23,343 bases of DNA from Polysphondylium violaceum (taxonomy: Eukaryota > Evosea > Eumycetozoa > Dictyosteliales > Dictyosteliaceae): contig AJWJ01000375.1 of NCBI GenBank assembly GCA_000277445.1, forward strand, positions 1-23,343, written 5' to 3'. The notes beneath the pieces were generated by a model. That model had not been told where the DNA came from and made no database searches. It saw nothing but the letters and a program-made list of their open reading frames with translations. The position numbers and the translations under genes are program-made. Below are positions 10,590-18,847 of this stretch, one piece after another; position 1 is the stretch's first letter; every line of letters starts with the position of its first letter.

Positions 10590-12851
10590 CTAATTTGATT
10601 GGGCTCTTGCACTTAGTATTTCGGCAAAGCTTGAAAAAAATTCATTTCTTTCTACACTTACCAAAACTGTAGACAAGTTGGTTGAAACTTGAGTTTTAGC
10701 TTTATTCTCATTAGTATCAGTACCTTTTTGATCCTTTTCTTTAGATTGCTTTGTTAAATTTTCCTCCATATTTTGAGTTTCTCTCTTATTGGTAACTAAA
10801 ACGTTGATAAAGTCTTTTGGTTCAATTCCCAAAATAACAGCAACTGGGGCTGATCTATGAAACTCAATCTCGTTATTCATGTCGGTGGATTTAATCAATG
10901 TAAAATAATATTTATCAGAGAGATGAAAAAGAATGTCAACGAAAGAGTCTTTACCATTTACAATTACCATTTTGCCATTCTTCCAATCCAATTTTGAGTC
11001 CAAACCAGTCTCTGGTATTCTTCTAGGGGAAACCATATCGGTTGATTTGCTAAAATTTGTTATATCTATAGTCTGATCTTTAAGATCTTGCGGAGTAAAC
11101 AGGGCATCATGACCAAAAAGATCCTTTATGGTGATGGTTTCATTCTTTGGTCTTCTTGAGCAAAGACTATTGGATAAGATTGAAAATGCATGCATTCTAG
11201 CCAATAGGTAATATGCACAAAATTTTTCAAATATTCTATCATCATAGTTGTGATCTTTAAACATATTAAGAGCAAGACTAATATACTTGTAAAAAAGAAA
11301 ATCAGAATTCATAACTGATTTTTCAATATAAATGTAAATAAAGATCAATGGAAGTATAACTAGACCTGAACCAGACAGAGACAAAAGTCCATTGGCCTGA
11401 AGTGATTCAAAGGTAGCTATTTCTTTACCATCTTGGATATAGTCTTCAAGACTAACTTTTAATCCAGAGATTGCATAAGATATTATCAAAGGATGTAACT
11501 TTGTTCCTGCTTGGCGTGGATAGATTTTTTCAAGCTCTACTTGAACAAGAGATAGTATTTTCGTAAGTTTATAATCATTGATTGATCTTGTAAATTTTTG
11601 AATTAAATTGATTACAATTTCCAAAACACGAGGCCAGCCTCCGGTAAAAATTAGAGAAAGATGAATATTCTTTGGAAAAATATCACCCAATATTGTACGA
11701 GAAATTGACATATAAGATTCATATGTTAATAGTGTAGGTGAAACATGGATAAAACTATGACATGAATCCTTTGAAATGACAGCACTAATATCAGTCAAAA
11801 TAGTACCGGCAAGCGAAATATTAAAGAAAAAAGGATAAGGTGGTGAAAGGAGGAGATCTGATAGTGAGTTTATGGTAGCTGAGAGATAAGATCCTCTATG
11901 TTTGGCATCAGTATATTCATCAAAAAGAGCCTGTTGGATTTCATCAATACTAAAATTAATCATAAATGGGCTGTTTGGATCCGCTTTACCCAGTGAAACA
12001 ATGTATTTATGAATGGTCATAAATCCCATGAGCGGTGTCAGAGATTCTGGTGACCCAAATGCCTTTAAAAAAGAACGACATACATCTTGAAAACTACTCC
12101 TTGTACCTTCGAAAAAATAACGATAAAGGATTCTTATAGCTATTGCAAAACTTTGACTCTTTTCTGAATCTTTCAGAAGCATACTCCCACTTTTAAATGA
12201 TATTTCTATAGATAAGTGTTGGGGGGGAAGAGATGGTACATTTGATAACCTTTGGCCAATTGCAGATAATAATCTCGTTTTTCCTGTACCAGGTGCACCT
12301 GTTATCACGACTAGTGGGTGTTGTATTTTGAAGCGAATATCCTGCAAGTACTTTGAATATCTATCAATTGAGTTTTTCACAACTACACCTAAAACTTCCT
12401 CTCGATCCATTAAAGGCAAATATTGGTCGGTCATTAATGGAGGTGGTAAGGGTGATGATCCTTTTAAAAACTCTTTTAAAATCCATTCCAATACATTATC
12501 TGCATTACAATCTAAAATCAAAAAAAAATTAGAAATTAAACAAAATGGAATACTATAACAATCTACAAAACATACCTTTTGTTGATAGTGTAGTAATTGC
12601 TATGAGTGATAGTTTACCATTATTTTCTTTCTCTATATCTTTGACCATTTGCGCAGGATCAAGAGCAAGATCACCTTTTTTCTTATTTATATATGTATAT
12701 AATTTTAGATCACATAAAAGTTATTATCTGATATATATTTTGATCGAAAATATGGATCTGCATATAAAGCATTTACTATTTCCCCTACCAACTCGATATT
12801 CCTACTATTGATTATTATGGTTTGACCATCTAAAAAAACCAATATACCCAT
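10590..12851 (-). CDS. Crinkler (CRN)-like P-loop ATPase with probable nuclease-like C terminus
   Basis: The main exon is 10590..12511, joined in phase through a 64-nt intron (12512..12575, GTATGT...TTTTAG) to an exon ending at 12576. The ATG is at 12851, but its frame stops at 12705 while the downstream frame opens only at 12720. Model A is complement(join(10590..12511,12576..12681,12777..12851)), 700 residues, with a 95-nt GTAAATG...AAG intron. Model B is a single-base frame break at 12708-12720. The N-terminal part resembles the ubiquitin-like leader of CRN proteins, notably 'LALDPAQMVKDIE'. By model A numbering, Walker A 'GAPGTGKT' is at 132-139, a Walker-B-like 'INFSIDE' ends near 251 and 'GGWPR' is at 351-355. 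The C terminus has 'FEKFCAYYLL' and 'DSFVDI...TLIKSTD', plausible as a PD-(D/E)xK-type core. CRN/RHS-type proteins are effector or conflict proteins in several eukaryotes; activity here is untested. Confidence 0.7.
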
Positions 12852-13250
12852 GATTGTTTATCTATTTATAAAAAATATAAAAAAATCTAACTCCCTCTTT
12901 ATTCTAAAACACAATCAAAATAAGAACAAACAATATTAATTATATAAAAAATGATAGAATGGATTATAAGATACAAAGATTTTAGTAATGATATCGATTA
13001 AAAACTATAGGGAGCATTATAAAAGCAAAAAAAAAAAATTATCAGATGGGAGATCAATCTTTTACTCAGCAAGGGAACCCAAAAAGTTCTTTTTTTTATT
13101 TTTATTTTATTAAATTTTTCAAAGAGGAGCTTAGCATTTTTATCTATATCTATTATTTGAGATGTTTATAATTTAATTTATCCATTTTTTTAAATAGAAA
13201 AAAATTACATCTAGAATTTTTTTGGAAAGTGCATCGGAAATTAAAATAAC
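12852..13250. promoter_or_regulatory. Upstream region of the CRN-like gene
   Basis: AT-rich DNA with several oligo-A/T runs immediately upstream (minus strand) of the ATG at 12851. I see no gene here. No defined promoter box can be supported beyond the general T-rich composition. Confidence 0.3.
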
Positions 13251-13451
13251 TCATGTTCTCATCAAAGTGAATGGTTTGACATTACCCTTTGATGATAAAT
13301 CAAAGCTAATTGTCTCAGTGATTACTGCTCCATTTGGTAGTCGTTGATGGTCATTTGTGCTAGTATTGCTTTTTTTTTCTCTAGAAAAAGAGCTGTCAAA
13401 AAACAATTGAGTGAAAATACCATTGGAATGAAAAAGAGATAATTGATTAAT
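13251..13451 (-). pseudogene. Orphan terminal exon or gene fragment
   Basis: A stop-free minus-strand frame of 66 codons ends in TGA at 13251. It has a coding-like composition inside very AT-rich DNA and contains 'RLPNGAVITETISFDLSSKG' followed by 'NVKPFTLMRT'. It has no ATG at its start. It is preceded by TAG, which could be a stop or the last bases of a splice acceptor (TACATCTAG). Upstream of that TAG, the same frame stays open for about 19 more codons (to about 13510, including 'CVGDLGFIYFYI') and is then lost in A/T tracts. I do not recognise the family. It is either the remains of a gene or the last exon of an unannotated transcript. An 11-bp inverted repeat (TTACATCTAGA at 13205-13215, its complement at 13451-13461) brackets it, possibly by chance. 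Confidence 0.4.
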
Positions 13452-13647
13452 CTAGATGTAAAAATAAATAAAACCTAGATCACCAACACATTGTATTTGA
13501 TTTTTAAATTTTTAAACATTTATTATTGGGTTGGCTGAAAATGCATATTTATTAAATAAAATAAAAAAAGAGAAAGAATAAATAGGTCAGTATGTATAAA
13601 TAACTTTTGCAGGGTTTTGGATTTTGGATTTCTTCTTTTTTTTTTTT

Positions 13648-13662
13648 GGGGGGTGGGGAGGG
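13648..13662 (+). repeat. G-rich tract (G6-T-G4-A-G3)
   Basis: A block of 13 Gs with two single-base interruptions, flanked on both sides by oligo-T, in otherwise AT-rich DNA. It has quadruplex-forming potential on the plus strand. On the sense strand of the neighbouring Cut8-family gene it is C-rich. Confidence 0.6.
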
Positions 13663-13740
13663 TTTTTTTTTTGAACAATTATATTTACATGTTTTTTATT
13701 TGATATAAATAATACAATCCATTGATGGGGGATAAAGGGA

Positions 13741-13751
13741 GGGGGGGGGGG
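13741..13751 (+). repeat. G11 homopolymer
   Basis: Eleven consecutive Gs preceded by GGGA. This is unusual in such AT-rich DNA and prone to length variation or sequencing error. Confidence 0.8.
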
Positions 13752-13814
13752 AAAAGTTGAAAGAGAATGGATGGAATGAAAAATGGGAATAGATATATAT
13801 AGATATATTTTTTG

Positions 13815-13908
13815 ATTATCATTATCATTATTATTATTTGATTTTGATTTTGATTATTATCATTATTATTATTTTGATTTTGATTTTGATTTTGTCTTTG
13901 ATTTTAAA
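13815..13908. repeat. ATT/ATC and GATTTT simple-repeat cluster
   Basis: Two similar blocks of (ATT/ATC)n followed by tandem GATTTT hexamers, just past the stop codon of the Cut8-family gene. The near-duplicate order suggests slippage expansion. Confidence 0.7.
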
Positions 13909-13930
13909 AAAAGATTTAGAAACTAATTAA

Positions 13931-15628
13931 TTATTGATATTGATGATGCATTTGAATTAATTGTGGATGGTGATGCATTTGGTGTTGTTGATGATGATGT
14001 TGAGGTTGTTGATGATGTTGTTGATGTTGATGATGTTGTTGGTGTTGTGGATGCTGTTGGTGTTGGTGGTGTTGCATTTGTTGCATTTGTTGATGTTGTT
14101 GATGATGTTGTGGTTGTTGTTGGTGATGTTGTGGGTGTTGTGGTTGGTGTTGTTGGTGATGTTGTTGTTGTTGTTGTTGTAATTGTTGTTGATGTTGTTG
14201 GTGTTGTTGATGTTGTTGTAATTGTTGTTGTTGTTGTTGTTGTTGATTTGGTTGTTGAATGTGAACTTGTTTTTCAGTTTTCTTTCTTTTTTTAGATTGT
14301 TTATCATGTTTCTCCTCCTTCTTTCTTCTCTTTTCAATGCATTTCTCGATTTCTTCCATAGTGTTTTTAAGATAATTTGTGTGTTGAGATAAACTAGCCT
14401 TGTGTCTTTCCCATTTTTCCAAGGGGATGTCATTTTGAAGTAAACCTTTGACGGCAGCCTTTCCAAACAAATCCATTTTATTCAAAGCAGAGATTCTAGA
14501 GGTATTGTTCTTTTCATCGTCCCATTGTGGCATACGAAGAGCATAGGGTAATGCGAGAATAACATATTGTAAAAGAGTAGCCCAACCGGAATTCTCTTTA
14601 AACTCTTCTCCCTTTTCAATCAAAGTTTTTTTAAATGCAGCCAAACCACCTTTGACGCGATTATATGATTGATTGTCATAGCAAAACTTGTTGTTTGGAT
14701 AGAGCTTATTGTATTTCTTTTGTAAATCGTCCAACTCGTGCATTATATTTTGGAGGTCTGGTGCTGGCATAGCATTTTCAAACTCTTGGATGAGGTGAGG
14801 GTGATTGTGTTGAAAGAAACCAGAACAAAGGGCAACCAATTGCTCTTTGGTGAGTGAATTTAGTGAACTTTCCAATGGAGTGATTGCTGCTTTTTTTGAT
14901 CCATTACTGCTACCATTGCCACCACTGCCACTGCTACCACCGCTTTTACCTTCTTTTTGACTTGCATCTTTACCGCTAGAGGATGAAGAACCGCCACTGG
15001 ATGAATGACTGGTTTTTGATTTCTTTGATTTTAATTTGGGCGATGAGAGCTCATCGTTGCTTGAACTGGCACTATTGGTAACGACATTGGTTTGAGTTGT
15101 TACAAGTGAATTGGATGATTGTTGTAAAATATTATTTGAACTATCTTGTAAATCATAAATACCAGGTGACTGAATTGAGTCTGAAGATGGTACTGAAAGT
15201 GATTGTGAAAGCATAGATGAAACTGAATTGGAATTATGTTGGGGTGATGGTTGTGGAGTTTGTTGTTGTGAGGTTTGTTGTTGATGTAATTGAACATTTA
15301 CATGTTGATGAATAGATTGTTGCTGTTGTTGTTGGTTTTGTTGTTGTTGTTGAATTTGTTGTTGTTGGCCATTTTGCTGACCACTTTGATGGTGCATACT
15401 GAGTGGTGGAAGAGAATTTGATATTGGGGAGGAGGATGGCGATGGTGAGGGGATTGGAGGTGTCATTGATGGTACAGAATTATGAAGATTCATATCTAAA
15501 AGATTAGATATTGGATAAATAGAACCTGGGTTACCGCCCATATTATTCATGCCTCCATTTTGAAAATGAAAATGTAATGGTGATGACATTTGAGGCAAAT
15601 GGATGCCATATCCATTTATATTATTCAT
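13931..15628 (-). CDS. Cut8/STS1-family tethering factor for nuclear proteasome, with poly-Gln tails
   Basis: Single exon, 565 residues. The conserved core (about 248-430) matches my knowledge of the Cut8/STS1 family: 'PLESSLNSLTKEQLVALC', then 'HPHLI...MPAPDL', then 'YNRVKGGLAAFKKTL', a central 'LLQYVILALPYALRMPQWDD' and 'ISALNKMD'. In fission and budding yeast these proteins hold the 26S proteasome at the nuclear envelope. A Lys/Arg-rich stretch (about 433-453, 'KRRKKEEKH...KKRKK') follows, likely a nuclear localisation signal and possibly the ubiquitin-acceptor type basic region known in Cut8. The N-terminal 245 residues are Ser- and Gln-rich (Q runs at about 84-125), and residues 457-565 are almost pure Gln/His. 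It is much longer than the yeast proteins because of these tracts. The antisense reading of the CAA/CAT repeats creates long false ORFs. Confidence 0.85.
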   Translation of the reverse strand: MNNINGYGIHLPQMSSPLHFHFQNGGMNNMGGNPGSIYPISNLLDMNLHNSVPSMTPPIPSPSPSSSPISNSLPPLSMHHQSGQQNGQQQQIQQQQQNQQQQQQSIHQHVNVQLHQQQTSQQQTPQPSPQHNSNSVSSMLSQSLSVPSSDSIQSPGIYDLQDSSNNILQQSSNSLVTTQTNVVTNSASSSNDELSSPKLKSKKSKTSHSSSGGSSSSSGKDASQKEGKSGGSSGSGGNGSSNGSKKAAITPLESSLNSLTKEQLVALCSGFFQHNHPHLIQEFENAMPAPDLQNIMHELDDLQKKYNKLYPNNKFCYDNQSYNRVKGGLAAFKKTLIEKGEEFKENSGWATLLQYVILALPYALRMPQWDDEKNNTSRISALNKMDLFGKAAVKGLLQNDIPLEKWERHKASLSQHTNYLKNTMEEIEKCIEKRRKKEEKHDKQSKKRKKTEKQVHIQQPNQQQQQQQQLQQHQQHQQHQQQLQQQQQQHHQQHQPQHPQHHQQQPQHHQQHQQMQQMQHHQHQQHPQHQQHHQHQQHHQQPQHHHQQHQMHHHPQLIQMHHQYQ

Positions 15629-15984
15629 TTCTAGTATTGTCTATCTATTCTGTGCGTGTTATTATTGTATTATTATATTATTATATTAATTAATTATTTT
15701 ATTATTTGTTGGATGGATTGATTATTGATATATGTTGTTATTGTTGTTGTTATTGTTATTGGTATTGTTGGTTGGTTGGTTGGTGGTGTGAGTATATCTA
15801 TGTGTATATATATGCTTCTATCTATCTATTAACCCACTCTGTCTGGGGGTGGTGTGCTTTCTACTACTATATTTTTTTTCCTTTAGTATTTATTTCTAAA
15901 TGTGTTGTTGTTGCTGTTGCTATGTACAAATGAATCTATGTGTGAGTGAGTGTGTGAAATTTGTGTGATTGTGTTAATTAACAC

Positions 15985-16005
15985 TTTTTTTTTTTTTTTT
16001 TTTTT
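15985..16005. repeat. T21 homopolymer
   Basis: Twenty-one consecutive Ts in the region upstream of the Cut8-family gene. Length is likely polymorphic. Confidence 0.9.
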
Positions 16006-16150
16006 GTGTTTTAATTATTAATTTAGTATTCTATTGACAATAAAAGAGACGCGCCCTTTTTTTCAATTGGTTTTATAAATAGAGAGAATCAAAATTGTAT
16101 TGGTATAATTATAGACAACAATCAAACACAACAACGCTCCTAAAAAATAT

Positions 16151-16157
<7 letters not shown>

Positions 16158-16192
<35 letters not shown>
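16158..16192. repeat. A35 homopolymer
   Basis: About 35 consecutive As preceded directly by T7, the longest homopolymer in the window. The exact length is doubtful in any assembly. Confidence 0.9.
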
Positions 16193-16194
<2 letters not shown>

Positions 16195-16293
16195 TAGTGT
16201 GTATTATTGAAATTTGTGCTCACAAATATTAAAAAAAAATTTAATTAATTTAATTAAAACAACTCCAAACATAGATAGAAATCGTTTGTTGGT

Positions 16294-16327
16294 GGGTGTG
16301 AGTGTGGGTGTGGGGTGTGGGTGTGGG
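16294..16327 (+). repeat. GGGTGT tandem motif with G-quadruplex pattern
   Basis: Five G tracts (16294-16296, 16306-16308, 16312-16315, 16319-16321, 16325-16327). The last four are separated by identical TGT loops, which satisfies the usual four-tract, short-loop rule. It lies about 670 nt upstream of the Cut8-family start codon. Confidence 0.65.
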
Positions 16328-16580
16328 TGAGTGGTAATCATCTATTGTTGGGTGTATGCATTATGAGTGAGTGTACTCTATATGTTTTATTCTTTGAGTG
16401 TGCCATAAACACTCACACATCAATTTATAAATTATACCCGTTAAGCACAGATTCTCCCACCAAAAAAGAATAAAATAAACTAATGAAACAAAAACTTTCT
16501 TATTCTCACATCTTGCCCCCCTACCCCCCTTTTGTATCCTATTTATTGGGGAGGCAATCATTGATATATGAGTGTGTATG

Positions 16581-16616
16581 TATATATATATATATATATA
16601 AGTGTGTGTGCGTGTG
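16581..16616. repeat. (TA)n followed by (TG)n microsatellite
   Basis: Ten TA units run into TG/CG dinucleotides. Simple repeat, no function evident. Confidence 0.8.
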
Positions 16617-17919
16617 TATTATTATTATTACATTAATGGTAGTAGTAATTGTTGCTGTAGTAGGAAAAGATTATTTATTATAAGATCTTTCACAACAAAA
16701 TATCATATGTAAATAAAATAAAGATCTATAGAATTTTTTTTGTGAATAGATTAGAGTTTTTGGGTCAAAACTCAATGTGTGAATGTATTACAACACAATA
16801 GGATTATTACCACTACTAGTAGTATTATTAGTAAATTAAATAAAAACAATACCCACACATAAGCACACCACACAAATTAAATAAACAAGTTTAAGTTTCT
16901 TAAATTAGATATAAAAGAGTTCTTTTGAAAGTTATAACTTTGGCAATGTCTTTTATCACCCCTCATCCACTCACCGCTACCACATTATTTTTCATTCCTG
17001 TTTAAACAACACTGGTCTATGTGTTTGGTTTGGTTTGATTTGGCGAATAAAACCAAATGGTAAGGGTTGTTGTGTGCATGTTTTGGTTTGTGTGTTGTCA
17101 ATTGAAAAAACCTAAAAAATGGAATCGAGTGGATGAATGTCTTGTTCTTGTCCCTTTAAAAACACTGAGAACAAAAAAAGAAAAAAAAAAAAAAAAGAAA
17201 ATGAAAATAAAAATCTAATAATAATAATTATAGAATAATAAAAATATAATATATCACATATGATTGCATGGAAATAGAAGAAAACTTCTGATATTATATA
17301 GACAGACCCCCCCATTTCGAGAACAACCAATACTTGGGTTGGGGTTTTGTTTTTTTTGAAAAGATCATGTGCCCCCTTTACACAGGGCAAGGTCGTGTCG
17401 CAACAGGACATGGGGAAAGACGATAAAAAAAAATGAAAAAGTAAAAAAAAAAAAAAAGAACGAAACAAGAAAGGCTATGATCCTTCAATATCACATTGAT
17501 GTGTTGTGGTGGTGGTTGTCAGTCATCTTTTCCTTTAAAAGGTCTAAAGATAGGGGAAAATATTTACTCGACAAATTTCTTACACAAAAGAGCTCGCGAA
17601 CAATGGTAAAAAAATTATTTTTTAAATTTTTAAAAAATATTGTTGATGATGCTTACCTTTATTAATTGTTTTATAAAAACAAGTGAAAACACATGCCACA
17701 AGCGCGAAATTATTGAATGCTGAAAGTAAAAAATATTAGGATTGAATTTGGGAGTGAGTTTTTTTTTTTTCCAATTTTATTTTTTATTTTTTTTAAATTT
17801 TTTAAAAATTTTCTTGCCTCCACAAGCTTTTTGCCGTAAAATTCTCAAAGAAAATTAACGTTTTCAAAAAAGAAAAAAAAAATTAAAATTAAAAAAAGAA
17901 AAAAAATACTTTTTAACAA

Positions 17920-17935
17920 CCCCCAACCCCAACCC
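17920..17935 (-). repeat. Telomere-like TTGGGG tract on the minus strand
   Basis: The minus strand reads GGG-TT-GGGG-TT-GGGGG between A/T tracts. Three G runs with TT loops resemble ciliate-type telomeric units. It is too short to be a telomere relic with any certainty. Confidence 0.5.
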
Positions 17936-18252
17936 AAAAAAAAAACGAAAATCAAATACTTACTGTGGTGGTGCACATTTATTGGCTGTTGTGTGATATA
18001 TGAAATCCTTTCACTCTTCACACAGCTGTGTTTGCATTAAATTGCAAAAATGGAATTGATCTCATGCAAATTCTTTTTTTAAATCTATCTTTTTCTATTA
18101 TCTTAATAGAATGTGTGTTTTATGATCATACGCTCAAAATAGATATCATTTTCCATATTTGACATTTTAAATTAAAAAAAATGAAAGGGGTTAATCTATT
18201 CTTATCTCATCACCATCATCATCATAATAGCATGTGACGATTATTTGTGTGG

Positions 18253-18294
18253 GTGTGGTGAGAGTGTTATACTTTTTATACTCGACTACCACAC
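18253..18294. repeat. Inverted repeat GTGTGGT/ACCACAC
   Basis: Perfect 7-bp arms at 18253-18259 and 18288-18294 enclose a 28-nt AT-rich centre with smaller internal complementarity (TATA/TATA). It lies about 560 nt upstream of the acyl-CoA oxidase gene and could be a factor site or chance. Confidence 0.35.
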
Positions 18295-18727
18295 ATATGT
18301 GTATCATACCATCGACCCCTTTTCGGAATGAAAACATTATGATTTGCTAAATTAATTAATTATGATTAGAATTTCTAATAGTGTGCGTATGTGTGTTTTT
18401 TTTTATTATTCTACTTCTCCTCGAATCAAACGATTTTACAAAAAAAGAATTTAGTATTTTGAAATGAAATAATAATATTAAAAAAAAAAATGAAAACCCC
18501 AGAGTTTATCGGCACTCACAAAAAAGTAATATTGGCATGTTTATAAATCCCAAAGCGGAAAAGGAAATTTTCAACACCATCTTTGTGATATTATTTCATG
18601 ATTGAATTTTTTTTTATAAAATTTAATGCCAAAAGAAAGATATTTTTTTTTTTTGTATTTTTTGAGAAATTTTAATATATTTCCAAAAGATTATAACTTT
18701 GACTAAAAGAAAATAAAGCACACAGTT

Positions 18728-18847
18728 TATATATCCATTTTTTCAAATTTTCAAATTTCATTTTTCATTTTTCTTTTTTCTTTCGCACCACTCTATATTT
18801 TATTTGTTCACAGAGATAAAAACTCGCGTAACATCAACATCACAACA
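18728..18847 (+). promoter_or_regulatory. Core promoter and 5' UTR of the acyl-CoA oxidase gene
   Basis: TATATAT at 18728-18734 is followed by T-rich DNA, the TATA-plus-oligo-T arrangement known from Dictyostelium promoters. The less AT-rich stretch before the ATG (CACAACAATGG) looks like the leader with an A-rich start context. Confidence 0.5.

Larger units (their letters stand above)
13462..13930. other. Low-complexity 3' flank of the Cut8-family gene
   Basis: No gene is visible. The stretch holds A/T tracts, two G-rich runs and, nearest the Cut8-family gene, GATTTT/ATT repeats. It probably includes that gene's 3' UTR. Confidence 0.5.
15629..18847. other. 3.2 kb intergenic region without a supportable gene
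   Basis: This divergent spacer separates the Cut8-family gene (minus) from the acyl-CoA oxidase gene (plus) and should hold both promoters. It consists of A/T homopolymers, TA, TG and TNN microsatellites, G- or C-tract motifs and short mixed patches (16930-17090, 17366-17420, 17480-17600, 17950-18070). I looked for conserved protein motifs, tRNA B-box sequences and the Dictyostelium class I RNA 11-mer and found none. Donor-like sites (GTAAGT-type) on the minus strand near 17652 and 17962 leave room for 5' UTR introns of the Cut8-family gene, which I cannot confirm. Confidence 0.5.

Noticed and set aside
13961-14295. Plus-strand open frames (Val/Asp- and Met/Leu-rich) opposite the Cut8-family gene
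   Set aside because: They are the antisense reading of CAA/CAT codon repeats encoding Gln/His and have no independent coding signal.
17112-17468. 118-codon minus-strand open frame in the large spacer
   Set aside because: Its sequence is mostly Phe/Ile/Ser from A/T tracts with no motif, and the opposite strand is equally open there.
18811-18830. ACAGAGATA sequence reminiscent of the U6 snRNA core
   Set aside because: Surrounding sequence does not match U6, and the position is the 5' leader of the acyl-CoA oxidase gene.
15629-18847. Search for tRNA, snRNA and class I small RNA genes in the spacer
   Set aside because: No GGTTCGA-type B box, no U6-like ACAGAGA context and no CCTTACAGCAA-type 11-mer was found by eye; a covariance-model scan was not possible.
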